From: Apostichopus japonicus
Taxonomy: Eukaryota; Echinodermata; Holothuroidea; Aspidochirotida; Stichopodidae
Length of the DNA: 64,000 bases
Reading direction: 5' to 3'
Assembly: GCF_037975245.1 (NCBI RefSeq)
Contig: NC_092575.1
Span: 9,394,001-9,458,000, forward strand
Below are positions 1 to 10,789 of the stretch, one piece after another. Every line of letters starts with the position of its first letter. Positions within the stretch are counted from its first letter, which is position 1. Made by a program: the position numbers and the translations under genes. Below the pieces are notes generated by a model, which had not been told where the DNA came from, did not search any database, and worked only from the letters and a program-made list of their open reading frames with translations.

Positions 1-1195
1 CGAATCGTAAGTGAAGAGTGATATTTTGTCCACTGCAAGGTTCCTTTATGGCCATGAGAAAAGTCCATGGCATGTAAAATTATGAACATAAAGCTATTTG
101 AAAGTAAGATTAAATGGATATTATTTAACGCTTTCCCTTCTAAATTTTAAATCAATGTCGCGTTCTCCTTAAGTCAAAGTAAGAAAATACTTATTTTATA
201 TCCGCTGCCCCTTCACATGTTCCCCTTGCTTGAGAGAAAGTCAAGAGGTGCATAGCATCACTGAACCTGCGTAAAGAATACTAAGTTGTTTGACTTTGCT
301 TGGTGCTATATGTGAATCAATACAAGTAGTTTAATGGTTTAGCATTAACGCCCTAAACAACAACGGATTTATTATTCAGATACAATATTTAAAGTCACAA
401 AGAAACCTAATATTTTAGTTAAACAATGCGTCTAAAGTGCGAGATTACAAAATGCCTGACAGTCAGGCTTGTAAACACGGATCTCAACAACCATATTATT
501 TCCATTTGATACTTGGTAGAATTAATGATACTCTATCTTCCACTGATGGAACTGTCGTTCGATACATGCAGAAACGTGCAGGTTAATAATGAACGGCTGG
601 GACTTCAGTGAAACTGTGACAATGCAATTTCCACGTTACCGTACTTGTATTGACTCATATTCGAGACAGATATGTTGGTATAGGTCATGTCAATATTTTC
701 AGTGTCATTTTGAGTTTGCTGAATAAATATTCATTATGCATTATGCTATACATCTTAAAAACAAATGGAGGAACCATGGGTGGATTTCAGTTGATACTTG
801 GTACAGTGATACGTATGGACCCTATTGTTTCTTAGTGTTGACTATGCATAATAATGAGTGGGTGGGGCTTAACGTTAAAATAAAGTGTAATTTCGCCAAC
901 AAAATCTTGTTTTGAGATAATACTCATGAGGGTGGGGTTGTGCAACTACAATGTAGGCTTACAGTAATACCATTAGTGTGGCGTAATGAAGAAACTGTTT
1001 GCAATTTATCACTAAAAACCATCATTTCCAATGTGGCATAAACTGGTCGAGACAATTTCAACATTTGAATCAACCCCTTCAATTTTTCCTTATTTTAATG
1101 ATGTGGAATCATAGCTTCTCTGTATAGCCAAAAGTCCAAAACCTTCAGCCCCCGCTGCTAGACCCCAGTAGTAGCGTCGCTAGCCCGTGTATCGT
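1..1195. other. No recognisable feature
   Basis: AT-rich sequence with only short open frames and no recognisable protein, RNA or repeat. From about 1140 it runs into the flank of the U2-like cluster. Confidence 0.5.
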
Positions 1196-1268
1196 TACCA
1201 AGGTAACCAGGGACTCCAACCAAGTTCGTGCAGTGAAAAGAAATACTCTGCTCATATCTATTTTGTAT

Positions 1269-1463
1269 ACTTTTTACGAAAAAGTCCCACAGGAAAGAAC
1301 CTGGGCACGAAAATCAAACTACCGAACGACTGATCCGCTCTCAACCTTAGTTTACCTTACTTCGAGACTGTCAATGTGTGATCAATGTCGGGTGTGTATC
1401 ACCATTCCTCTCGAAAGGGAACAGATACTACACATGATCTTAGCCAAAAGGCCGAGAAGCGAT
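1269..1463 (-). ncRNA. U2 snRNA-headed small RNA, copy 1
   Basis: Read on the minus strand from 1463, the first ~45 nt match the 5' end of metazoan U2 snRNA with about one mismatch. They include the ATCGCTTCTCGGCC stem-loop I segment and the GTAGTA branch-point-pairing segment. After TATCTGTTC the sequence leaves U2 completely. It continues into a hairpin with a UUCG-type loop (GTTCCC..TTCG..GGAAC-like), a CAGTC/GACTG-type stem, a CCCAGG-N6-CCTGGG-like stem and a terminal ACTTTTT/AAAAAGT stem. Length ~195 nt is close to true U2 (~190 nt), but the U2 Sm site and stem-loops III/IV are absent. It may be a SINE-like family with a U2-derived head or a diverged U2 pseudogene; I cannot tell from sequence whether it is transcribed. 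This copy has the best-preserved U2 head of the four. Confidence 0.55.
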
Positions 1464-1482
1464 CAGTCCGATCAAATATGGT

Positions 1483-1677
1483 ACTTTTTTAAGAAAAAGT
1501 CGCCCAGGAAAGGACCTGGGCACGAAAACTAAACTACCGAACGACTGATCCGCCCTCAACCCCAGTCCCCTTACATTGGGACTGTGAATGTGTGATAATC
1601 GTCAGGTGTGCATCACCATTCCCTCGAAAGGGAAACAGATACTACACATGTTCTTAGCCATAAGGCCGACAAGCGAT
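1483..1677 (-). pseudogene. U2 snRNA-headed small RNA, copy 2
   Basis: Same organisation and orientation as the copy at 1269-1463, with its 5' end at 1677. The U2 head has substitutions (TCGGCCTTATGG, AAGAAC). The hairpin, the 3' CCCAGG/CCTGGG stem and the terminal ACTTTTT/AAAAAAGT are retained. It is separated from copy 1 by ~20 bp, giving a head-to-tail period of ~214 bp. Confidence 0.5.
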
Positions 1678-1684
1678 TCTACAT

Positions 1685-1875
1685 ACTATTTAAGAAAAAG
1701 TCGCCCAGGAAAGAAACTGGGCACGAAAACCAAACTACCAAACTGATCCGCTCTCAGCCCCAGTCCCTTTAAGTCGAGACTGTGACTGTGTGATCACCGT
1801 CGGGTATGCATCACCATTCCCCTCGAAAGGGAACAGATACTACACATGAACTTAGCCGAAAGGCCGGGAAGCGTT
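1685..1875 (-). pseudogene. U2 snRNA-headed small RNA, copy 3
   Basis: Third head-to-tail copy, 5' end near 1875. The U2 head is altered (CGCTTCCCGGCCTTTCGG, TAAGTTC) but GTGTAGTATCTGTTC is intact. The UUCG hairpin CCCTTTCGAGGGG is well paired. It lies under 10 bp from copy 2, so the three copies form a compact array with ~200-214 bp spacing. Confidence 0.5.
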
Positions 1876-1962
1876 TCTACCAATTATCTTACACTTATTA
1901 ATACTGACAAATCTGTTAATAGCCTATGAAAAGTATCACTCCAGTATATATACTATACTTTG

Positions 1963-2468
1963 TAGTAAAATACAACATTTGGAGTACGATCCCTTTAACC
2001 ATTTACTAAACAATACAACAGTATCACCCTAAACATATGCAGATATGTTGTATACACTTAACTCGATGATAATATAGATTACTAAACCCATAACTCTCTT
2101 AATTAGACTGTGCAACTCATTAATTAACATTTTCATTCTCCAAAATTCAAACGCAAGCTCAAATAGACGACATGAATATTCATGTCATGGCTGGCTATGA
2201 TCTCTAGTTACGTACGTTTGCAATATGAACTGGGTGCTATATAGTCAGCCATTCATGAATATTTAAGTAGTCTATTTTGGGCTGTAATTTTGGAGGGTTA
2301 AATGTTAATTGATGGGTTTTATAGTCTAATTAAGAAAGTTATGGTTTAGTAATCAGCATTATCATTTAATTAAATGTATACAACATATCTGCATTTGTTT
2401 GGGGGATAATGTTGTTCTTGTTCAGTAAATAGTTAAAGGGATTGTACTTCACATGTTGTATTCTACTA
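1963..2468. repeat. Long imperfect foldback (inverted repeat)
   Basis: The left arm (about 1963-2200) and the reverse complement of the right arm (about 2241-2468) align over their full length, with short indels and an estimated four fifths identity. Examples are TAGTAAAATACAACAT against TAGTAGAATACAACAT, and GCAGATATGTTGTATAC in both. The loop is only ~40 bp. No coding capacity is visible. It ends directly against the reverse-transcriptase fragment. It could be a foldback DNA element or two copies of a repeat inserted head to head. Confidence 0.7.
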
Positions 2469-2469
2469 T

Positions 2470-3265
2470 GCCTCGATTGCACCTGTTTCACATGTTGGTA
2501 ACTTAGGAGTCATATTTGACAAAAATCTGAACATGGAGTGTCATGTAAATAATATCTGCGCGGATCAGTCGTTCAGTAGTTTGGTTTTCGTGCCCAGGTT
2601 CTTTCCTGGGCGACTTTTTCTTAAAAAGTATCTGCCGGGCTGCAATTCTCGCTCTTCATAAGATTGGTAAAATTCGTCGTTTTTTGAACAATCAAACTAC
2701 CGAGCGACTTGTCCATGCTTTCATTACATCATGCTTGGACTACTGCAATAGTGTGCTCTAAGGTCTCCCTGATAGTCAACTGGCTAAATTGCAACGCATT
2801 CAAAACTCTGCTGCCAGGCTGCTCACTCGCACTAGCCCTGTCTCTCACATCACCCCCATACTTCATGACCTTCATTGGCTACCTGTCAAACTGCATATTG
2901 ATTACAAGGTACTCCTGTTAACCTTTAAATGTATTCATGGTATTGCGCCACACTCCTTGGGTGAACTTGTTCAAATTTATACCCCAACTCGCCGTCTGCG
3001 CTCTAGCACCCAATCTTTGCTCTCTATGCACCCTGTGTCCACTAAATCTTATGACGAGCGATCTTTCCAGTACTCCTCAACCCTCCTTTGGAATAAACTC
3101 CCACTCCACATTAAGAATGTCGTGTCTGAGGAGATATTCAAAACTGTTTTCATTGTTATAATTGTTATGTTTACTCTTATTGTATATTGTGTACATATCT
3201 TTCACTTTCTTTTGTACAGCGCGTCGAGACTTTATTGTAAGTTGCGCTATATAAGAACTGTTTAT
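2470..3265 (+). mobile_element. CR1/L2-like non-LTR retrotransposon 3' fragment (RT C-terminus)
   Basis: Conceptual translation gives the C-terminal part of a CR1/L2/Rex-type reverse transcriptase. The landmarks are VGNLGVIFD, HVNNIC, then IRRFLNNQTTERLVHAFITS, LDYCNSVL, LQRIQNSAARLLT, DLHWLPV, YKVLLLTFKCIHG and WNKLPLHI. A 69-bp foreign insertion (2560-2628) splits the frame after NNIC, and removing it restores a continuous frame. An in-frame stop after CNSVL is a second lesion. The 3' end has a GCGC..CTATATAAG-type tail running into ATT-type simple repeats, as in L2/CR1 3' ends. It is a dead 5'-truncated copy, because the catalytic core motifs upstream are missing. Confidence 0.85.
2560..2628 (+). 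mobile_element. 5'-truncated U2-headed element inserted into the RT fragment
   Basis: These 69 bp equal the 3' third of the U2-headed element: GCGGATCAGTCGTTC, then the CCCAGGTTCTTTCCTGGG stem, ending CTTAAAAAG. They are flanked by identical 7-bp direct repeats TATCTGC at 2553-2559 and 2629-2635. The 5' truncation, fixed 3' end and target-site duplication are the signature of RNA-mediated insertion. Confidence 0.75.
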
Positions 3266-3334
3266 CATTATTATTATTATTAGTAGTAGTAGTAGTAGTA
3301 GTATTATTATTATTAGTAGTAGTATTATTATTAT
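3266..3334. repeat. ATT/AGT trinucleotide microsatellite
   Basis: Alternating (ATT)n and (AGT)n blocks form the 3' tail of the non-LTR element. The tail-derived simple repeat creates short spurious open frames on both strands. Confidence 0.9.
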
Positions 3335-3398
3335 GATCCACATCGATATGGGTTCACTTGGTTTTCATTCGGCCTGTTTCCTACAAGATTTCTAACCG

Positions 3399-4041
3399 CA
3401 GGCGCGTAGCCAAGGGGGGGGGGGGGGAGACCCCCCCCCCCGAGCATATTTTTTGTATTTTTTTATGATATCGAAGTTTTATAGTAGCCGTTATAAGAGG
3501 TTTTAATATTTGTATACCAATAAATTAACTGTGTCTGAATTTTCGAAAATTCCCTGACCAACATTCTTCATCATACTTCCCTCTACTCGTGCAATTTTGA
3601 CCGGTCTGTTAGGGGTTGAAGGGGTTTTTTCTATATTGGTTGTCCATAGTGCAACATTATGGGTATGTTTTGAAGTGAATTTATTATTCAAATTCTGAAA
3701 GAATAATGGGCTTAAAACCTTTAAGAGTGAGGCTGACGGGTATTGTGGGCCGTAGAATTACCTACAAAAGCAATGATCCACAGGAGATGCGATGAGGTCG
3801 AACATGATGTGTGACTGGTGACAATCTTGAAAAAGGTTATGGATGGAAAATAAAACTATTGGGAAAAACTTGGTTCTCAGGCAAAAGTGTACATCTGGTT
3901 GGTCATTTTCAAGCCCGAGAAGTGCCATTTCCGGTGATCTGGGGGCTATCAAAACCAGAAATTTTCTTGTACGCTGCGCGCCAACCAATGGTGGGGCTCG
4001 GCTTTGATAGTATTTGGGGGATGAAAGTTGCTACGCGCCTG
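3399..4041. mobile_element. Non-autonomous DNA element with CAGGCGCGTAGC inverted ends
   Basis: The left end CAGGCGCGTAGC is matched by GCTACGCGCCTG at the right end, giving 12-bp terminal inverted repeats. Poly-G and poly-C runs lie just inside the left end. Most of the interior matches, in reverse orientation, the repeat split across 36440-36739 and 37758-38060. No transposase coding is seen. I could not find a matching target-site duplication, so the exact ends are uncertain. Confidence 0.65.
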
Positions 4042-4101
4042 CACCCAAGCAAATGCCCCCCCCCCCCCAATATTCGAAACAAATCGCCGCCCCTGGTCAC
4101 A

Positions 4102-4287
4102 ATCGCTTCTCGGACTTTTGGCTCAGATCATGTGTAGTATCTGTTCCCTTTCGAGGGGAACGGTGATAAACACCCGACGATGATCACACAGTCACAGCCC
4201 AGGTACAAGAGGACTGGGGTTGAGAGCGGATCAGTCGTTCGGTTTTCGTGCCTCAGGTTCTTTCCTGGATGACTTTTCTTAAAAAGT
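4102..4287 (+). pseudogene. U2 snRNA-headed small RNA, copy 4
   Basis: Plus-strand copy starting ATCGCTTCTCGGACTTTTGG and keeping GTGTAGTATCTGTTC, the CCCTTTCGAGGGG hairpin, GGATCAGTCGTTCGG and the terminal CTTAAAAAGT. Its downstream flank (GTTTCTT near 4300, TTACCTTGGTAA near 4340, GGGGCCTGAAG near 4378) resembles the downstream flank of copy 1 at ~1245-1140 read on the other strand. The two outer copies therefore share more than the RNA-like body. Confidence 0.55.
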
Positions 4288-4399
4288 AAATTAGTGTGCG
4301 CAGTGTTTCTTGTCTGTAATTGCTCTCTTGTGTCACTAGTTACCTTGGTAATTGACATGCTAGCAACCCTTCCATTGGGGCCTGAAGCGCTTCAGAGGG

Positions 4400-5115
4400 C
4401 TAAAGGTACTGGACTATCCAGAGAGGCTCGGAATGCAACAATATTGTGAGTGCAAATGTCATACGTAGACATTCAGTGGTAGAAAATATATAATAACACA
4501 GGCTATTTTACCTGAATTGTCGTGATGACATCAACACAAAATTTGGAGAAGTCAAAACTTCGCTTAACAAAATACCATGTGGTGTTGACCTAACGACCTA
4601 ACAGAAAATATCTATAGCACTAGGCAATCAAATTCAGCCACCAGAATATCCCTAAAAGGTAAATTAGCTTACTTCGATAGCAGCAAGAAATATAATTTGA
4701 ATCATGTTTACGATCAGTTCCGCTCAGTATAAGGTTTCATGCAGACTGCAGTTGAATAGGTCTTAATTTGAAGGTCAAAAGTCGAATAATGGTCATTCAA
4801 TGCTCCAACTTCAACAAGCATTGTAATACTGGCAGTGTGTACCCTCAAAGTATACAGTGGACTGATAAAGAATTTAACACAAACCTTTTAACAACTCCCT
4901 GCTTGGAGATTCAGAACTACCATGACAGTACTTATCGAAACTTTTAGCAACTTTTTTAGCTCAAACATGGGGCCAATACTGATGAGCTTTATGGCGGGCG
5001 AGCTCTGTAGAACCCGCGGGTCCAAGCTAATCAAGGCTATCATATATTTGCTTGGAGCAGAGATACTTTCGAAGCAGCAGCTTTCACTCTCAGCATTAGT
5101 TCCCTAAAACTGAGG
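4400..5115. other. No recognisable feature
   Basis: Only short open frames without family resemblance. Nothing supported beyond single-copy-looking AT-rich sequence. Confidence 0.4.
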
Positions 5116-5184
5116 AAATAGATAATGCACATGCATATAAATAGATAATGCACATGCATATAAATAGGTAATGCACATGCATGT
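5116..5184. repeat. 23-bp tandem repeat, three units
   Basis: Three consecutive units of AAATAGATAATGCACATGC plus ATAT; the third differs by two or three bases. Each unit contains the palindrome GCACATGC/GCATGTGC-like core. Confidence 0.9.
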
Positions 5185-6080
5185 TGCAAATTAGCCAAAA
5201 AGGTTTATATCTGGTTCAGGTTCTGGTAACACATTGAAATAATTAGCAGCGGTCTCTCTCGGCCATTATTAAATAGCGTCCTCTCTTTAACTTCTCCTCG
5301 GCGCGGATTGCGATCCCAAATGTCATTAATCATTCTACCAAGCTTTCACTCTTTGAATTCCATGGCCTAGATTTTCAAATTCACGGTGACAAACTCCTGA
5401 AATTTATTACCTCCAAACGCCAATCGGAGCGCAAACTTTTTACGCGCTTATGTCTATCGTAATTTCTTATTATTGTCATTATTTACCCCACAAACCTTGC
5501 TATGGCTGGTAGACTACCTTTGCGATAGCATAATTAAAGGGAATCACGTATGGATCAGTCCATCAATATGAGCGATGGCAGAATCGAGGTGGGAACGCAA
5601 GAAAAAGGAGAGAACCTGCAGGACTGGATACATCATTGAAGATGGGGAAGAGTAAGAAGGAGGGGCAATTATGAATATAAATGAGCATGGAATTAAGTAA
5701 TTTAGTGACCGAGAGGAGTAAAACTAAGTATTACTTTTATGCGCACACAGCATTTGATAACCCACTGACGTTTATATATATATTAACCCAAGTTTTGCTG
5801 TAAGTGCCTAACACGGTGGATATGTGTTACAAATGTTACTCAATTACATTTAGACAATAACGTTGACACACTGCCTCCCTATCTCCAACCCACAGATGAA
5901 AATTCTGGCTACGCGATAAGAGACCATGCATCAAAATGTGATAATAACTGTGTTTAATAGTGTTTTAATGTATGGCAATGAAATGAAATAGAGAGTGGCG
6001 GATGTAATTAATGTAAACAATGAAAGAGTCAACAGAAATGTTACTATATGTAAGAAACATATTTTAAGCAGTAGTATGTA
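5185..6080. other. No recognisable feature
   Basis: Short frames only. A run of alternating TATATA near 5778 is too short to annotate separately. Confidence 0.4.
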
Positions 6081-6136
6081 TGTATCCATCCATCCATCCA
6101 GTAGTATGTATCCATCCATCCATCCATCCATCCAAG
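6081..6136. repeat. CATC tetranucleotide microsatellite
   Basis: Two blocks of (CATC)n separated by AGTAGTATGTAT. They generate a spurious WMDGWMDG open frame on the minus strand. Confidence 0.85.
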
Positions 6137-6580
6137 CAAAAGGTGATTGATCTCCTCTCAGCCAATCAAATGTGTTTGCATGGCTACCATACCAGCACAA
6201 GTGCAAGTTTATTTTCTGTGCTTTTAAGGGAGTTATTTTCGATAAATTTAAAGTGACGATTGATCCCACAGCTTGCGATCATTTACTAAAGATGACTTGT
6301 ATGCATCAGTTCGTATCAGAAGTTGTAATGATCTGGAATGATTTATTGCACCTACTGGATATAATTCAAAAGAAAATGGTTATTGATCAACTGAAACATC
6401 CTCCCACTTCTTCACCAAATGAACCTTAATACCCACTTGTTCCATTCGATTCTAACAATTCCGTCTCCTTTTCACTTTTCTTTAGAACTTGCTTACTTTA
6501 CTTTATGAGTACTTTGCACATGAAGAATATAAAGTAGGATGTTCTTAGATAATTTTATACATTTTACAGGTTATCAAAAT

Positions 6581-6714
6581 AAACAGAAACTCAGTGTTAT
6601 GAAATGACCAGAAACTCAGTGTTATGATATGACCAGAAACTCAGTGTTATGAAATGACCAGAAACTCAGTGTTATGAAATGACCAGAAACACAGTGTTAT
6701 GAAATGACCAGAAT
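6581..6714. repeat. 25-bp tandem repeat, about five units
   Basis: Unit GACCAGAAACTCAGTGTTAT plus GAAAT is repeated about five times with few substitutions (one ACACAGTG, one GATAT). No longer open frame crosses it. Confidence 0.9.
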
Positions 6715-7532
6715 CGAAGGAAGGAACGTCTTCTTTCTTGTCTTGTGTAAAAAAATAAAAAAATGTTGACGATGTTAATCATAATCTATACGACCGAATT
6801 GCAGTGTACCAGTGGTGTCCAGGGTTTCCTTTATTTATTGGTTACCAAAAGTCCCACATAAGAGTGGATCCAGTTACAGCAAACCTAACGACTGCTATTA
6901 AAAATAAAAAATAAATGCAATATATAAACCAGAGAACTCAATTTTCCTCAATGCTTTTTCAAGATGCCTCTTGTCCTTGAGAATTGAGTCGTCACAAACA
7001 AGAAAGACAATGGTGAAGGTGTTCGTACTACGATTGTCATCAAACTGAATAGAAATAAGTTTAAAACGAGACAACCAATGGCTTAGTGATTCTTGCCACA
7101 TGGAACATTTCCGAAGTATTTCATTCTTGAATAATGTGATATTTGTTTATGAAGTTTGACAAATAGCTTCAGTTGAGTCCGTTGTCATGTTAACAGGCTG
7201 AAGCAACATAAACTCACATTCATATACACACTACTCACACAAACACAAACCTGTTTCTCTATACCATACACGAACTATCTTCCGATCTGTCACTAGTAAC
7301 TTATTCTGAACTTAACCAAGACCGACATTATATGACAATGGGACAATAGACCAGTCTGCCTCACGGACTCAATTATATACACAATATCATATACATAGAT
7401 AATGGAATAAACCATTCATATCGTGTTTACAAGCTTTCATTAAACAATATAATAGAAGGTCTCACCCAGCATCATATATATTATCTAATTTGATTTTTTT
7501 TAGCTATAGCATCAACATTCACACACTTGTTA

Positions 7533-7536
<4 letters not shown>
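6715..7536. other. No recognisable feature
   Basis: AT-rich sequence with short frames and no family resemblance. Confidence 0.4.

Positions 7537-7618
<82 letters not shown>
7537..7618. repeat. (AT)n-(TG)n compound microsatellite
   Basis: About 31 AT units followed by about ten TG units. A YIYIYI open frame over it is an artefact. Confidence 0.95.
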
Positions 7619-7619
<1 letters not shown>

Positions 7620-7680
7620 ATGGGTGTGTGTGCCAAAAATTGGAAGGAAATAAGTGCTTGTATATGTCATCAGTTCTTTA

Positions 7681-7775
7681 TACAATAGGGCACATCTACG
7701 GCACATGAGCTATTGGTTTACAACCACGCATGCACACACGCACCCATACGCACACTCGTGACCGCATAGAACCCT
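7681..7775. repeat. Fragment of a dispersed repeat (ACACGC-rich)
   Basis: AATAGGGCACATCTACGGCAC followed by a GCACACACGCACCCATACGC tract and ACCGCATAGAACC. The same order of landmarks recurs at 54430-54910, so this is a short fragment of that family. Confidence 0.45.
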
Positions 7776-9508
7776 GAAATTTCTTAAATATCTACACATT
7801 TTTATTGAATTCACATTGTAATTTGAGCAAAATGGCAATGTTTCCCTTCTACAAATGAGTGAGCATGACACTGTCTGGCAGTCAATCCTATCAAAAGTTG
7901 TGTTGGTATGTTTACATGTGAAACAAAAGAAGTCTCGTCTGGAAGGAGAACATGCACACAAACGCTATTGTTTTTCTTCCAGGTGACATATTTTCTGTGC
8001 GAGTAGTATGTGATATTTGTTCAACTAGGGCAAAGTTCCAATCTGTAACAACTCACCATGAGTATCAAAAGCACTCAATGCGTTGGGTCGTTTGGAGATG
8101 GATAAAAGTGACACGTTTTGGCATAGCCGTCCTGAAATCCTTCTTGATTTGGGATTTTTATTGTGTCGTAAATATGTCATGGGAATGAGCTATTCCGACC
8201 CTTGGTGCGGTAACTAGGTCTACGACCCAATGAATGTGTCAGGTCAACTCAAGGAGTCAGATGGAAATGGCCACCATGAGACAATGTTGGTCTCAGAGCT
8301 GTGCCACGTTTAAACAAATCTAGAACAGGGAATTAGTTCGAGCGCGACTCTTTTGGAAGGATGCCTGTACGAGACAGATTGGAAGAATCTGAATTGTTCT
8401 TAGGTTCCGTATGTGGAATGAATGTTTACTGGCTTCATTCAAACTTGATAAACCAAGGAAATGCTCCTCTCAGACTACATCATAATCGAGACTGAGACGA
8501 ACTATTGAATTTTATTTTCGCGATGTCATTTAGTGAGATGTAATTATGTTCCAATCATTTTCAGACAGACTGTCATATAACATGCCGTTAAATAGTATTG
8601 CGTTAACACAATTGTCAAAGCTTTATTCAGAACATAACAATTCCCGGAGTGTATCTTTCGAAAGGTGAATTTTTATATACAACGATGAGCGTAGCTGGAT
8701 CTTGAAATTCTCCGTAGGAAATTCTAACAACCTTTACGTCCTTTAATTCCTTCTCTTCTTTGGCGTCAACATATGTCGTATACCTATAATTGTAAGGATG
8801 ACCGCGTTTGCACGGATTCCATCAGTTCGCTGAAGCTCTGTTGTAACTATTTGTGAGCCGTGACCCATTTTAACAGTGGACAATGGCCCATTTGGGAAAT
8901 ATTGTTTCTTACGATCTTGGAGAGGTGTTAGCTTTTATAAGTGTGGTTGAAGTTGGGTCTTGTCATAAACTAAAAGGTTCAACTGTCACTTCGTGGGAAC
9001 TTTGACCTTTCTTTATCAGCGTGATACACAATATGAATTATAAACCTTATGATGCACTCAGTCAAATAAACAAGTTTCACTGTATGCTAATTCTCAACAT
9101 CACACAGTCCCTGTCTTCACTACTCAAAGACTGAGTTTAGTTCTCTTTAAGTGCATTTAACTTCCTGCCACACCCAATGATGCTTCAGCAAAGGTAATAC
9201 GTTTAAAGAGTCTGAGTACGATGTAGTCATTCTGTCATTAGCTTGACTATCCAAGTTTCAAATGAAGTGAGTTCGATATTTATATTTGTTTTTTACAATA
9301 GTTTAATTGGATAATGTTAAAAGTACGAAATATTGAAGATCCACCAAAATTCCTTAACTGAGTGAAGAAGGGCCCTTATTTTTTGTCGTCTAAGGAGTGA
9401 GACACGACATGGACGAATGAAATGATAGGACATACGGTGAGGTGAAGGATTTGCATGACGTGACAGACAATGCTTAAATTCCCCCCCCCCCACCCCACGA
9501 AATTAGAT
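7776..9508. other. No recognisable feature
   Basis: Only short open frames. No repeat or RNA recognised. Confidence 0.4.
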
Positions 9509-9516
9509 GATCCTGG

Positions 9517-9902
9517 CAGTGGCGGAGCTAGGGGTATTGGTCAGGAGGGGCGAGAATGGTCTGAAGGGGCGCTTTCGACACTATCTAAGCGGAGCGCCAC
9601 CACTGGTTGGCGCGTAGCGTACAGAAAATTTTTGAGTAAAGATACTCCCTAGATCGCCGGAAATGACCCTTTCCGGGCCTGGCTAATTTGCAGATAAGCA
9701 AAGAATAAATAGGTGTCATCGCCATATTACACCAACAAAATGTGACAAATGTCAATAAGTAGATGAGAGCGCAATGAAAAAGTCAACAATCTAGAATAAG
9801 TAAAAAGTGGTAAAGAGCTGAAAAGGGCGCCAGCAGTCCATTTGAGTCCGTCAGGGGGGGGGGGGGCATCTGCCCCCTGACTGTATGGATGCTCCGCCAC
9901 TG
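9517..9902. mobile_element. hAT-type MITE, copy A1
   Basis: 386-bp element with 12-bp terminal inverted repeats, CAGTGGCGGAGC at the left and GCTCCGCCACTG at the right. It is flanked by a perfect 8-bp duplication GATCCTGG (9509-9516 and 9903-9910). CA(G) ends and 8-bp duplications are hallmarks of hAT elements. No transposase, so it must depend on one elsewhere. A second copy lies at 38140-38516. Confidence 0.9.
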
Positions 9903-9910
9903 GATCCTGG

Positions 9911-10404
9911 CCTCTAACAGTATACTAAAATACTAAGTTGCTTGTAGTTGTAGAACTGATGTTCTGGACTGTTACTCTGCACAGTGCCACAAAGTAAAGA
10001 TATTTTCCCTGTAGGTATATATACTATTTCACAGTCGACGAACAATTTATTGGATGAGCTGAAGGATAATTTAATGCACAAAGTCAACTTTGATATGTTC
10101 TCAGCCGTTAACAATTTCTGCTATGCAGGACCAGTTGCATTTCGATACCAAGTTCTGTAAAACTACAATTTAAAACATCTGACAATCATCAATTAGAGTG
10201 GCTGGACTACTAAGTCTATAAGTCCTCAGATGCAACACAAAACTCACACATGGTCTCAACTGACATGGTTACATAGTAGTACAACTTTCCCAAGGTAATT
10301 TGGTATTGAGGACGTCCAAGTATGCTATTTTGTTTATGAACATGCGTCTTGGTTGAGGTATTACAATTTATTCAACAATGGATTATATTAACATGTATAC
10401 CTTT
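9911..10404. other. No recognisable feature
   Basis: Short open frames only. Host sequence between two DNA elements. Confidence 0.4.
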
Positions 10405-10789
10405 CAGGCCTCGACAAATACGGTCGCCAACTCGCCAATGGCGAGTAGAATTTTGCGACTGGCGAGAAAGGCCTATTGCCTTATGTTACACATCACGGTA
10501 GTATTATCAAGTGCACTGTTAAAAGTAGGTGAAGAACTAGAAGAACTCATCAGATGAACTAGTTTGCCAATCCCCCCCCCCCCCTATCCTTACCTTCAAA
10601 CGATTCAACTTCATTCGACACCATCATTTATTCATTTTCCCAAAGATAAGTAAGCAAGCAGTATTCGCGGGAACCTTAGCAGAAACAGAATGTGAGCACA
10701 AAAAGAAAAGAAAAAAAAAACCCGCGTATTTTCACAAAAAGTTTTTCAAGTATCACAATTATTTTTAGGTTTACAGTCTTGTTCAGGGC

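Noticed and set aside
1269-1463. Functional standard U2 snRNA gene
   Set aside because: Only the first ~45 nt match U2; the Sm site and 3' stem-loops of U2 are absent, so it is described as U2-headed rather than as a normal U2 gene.
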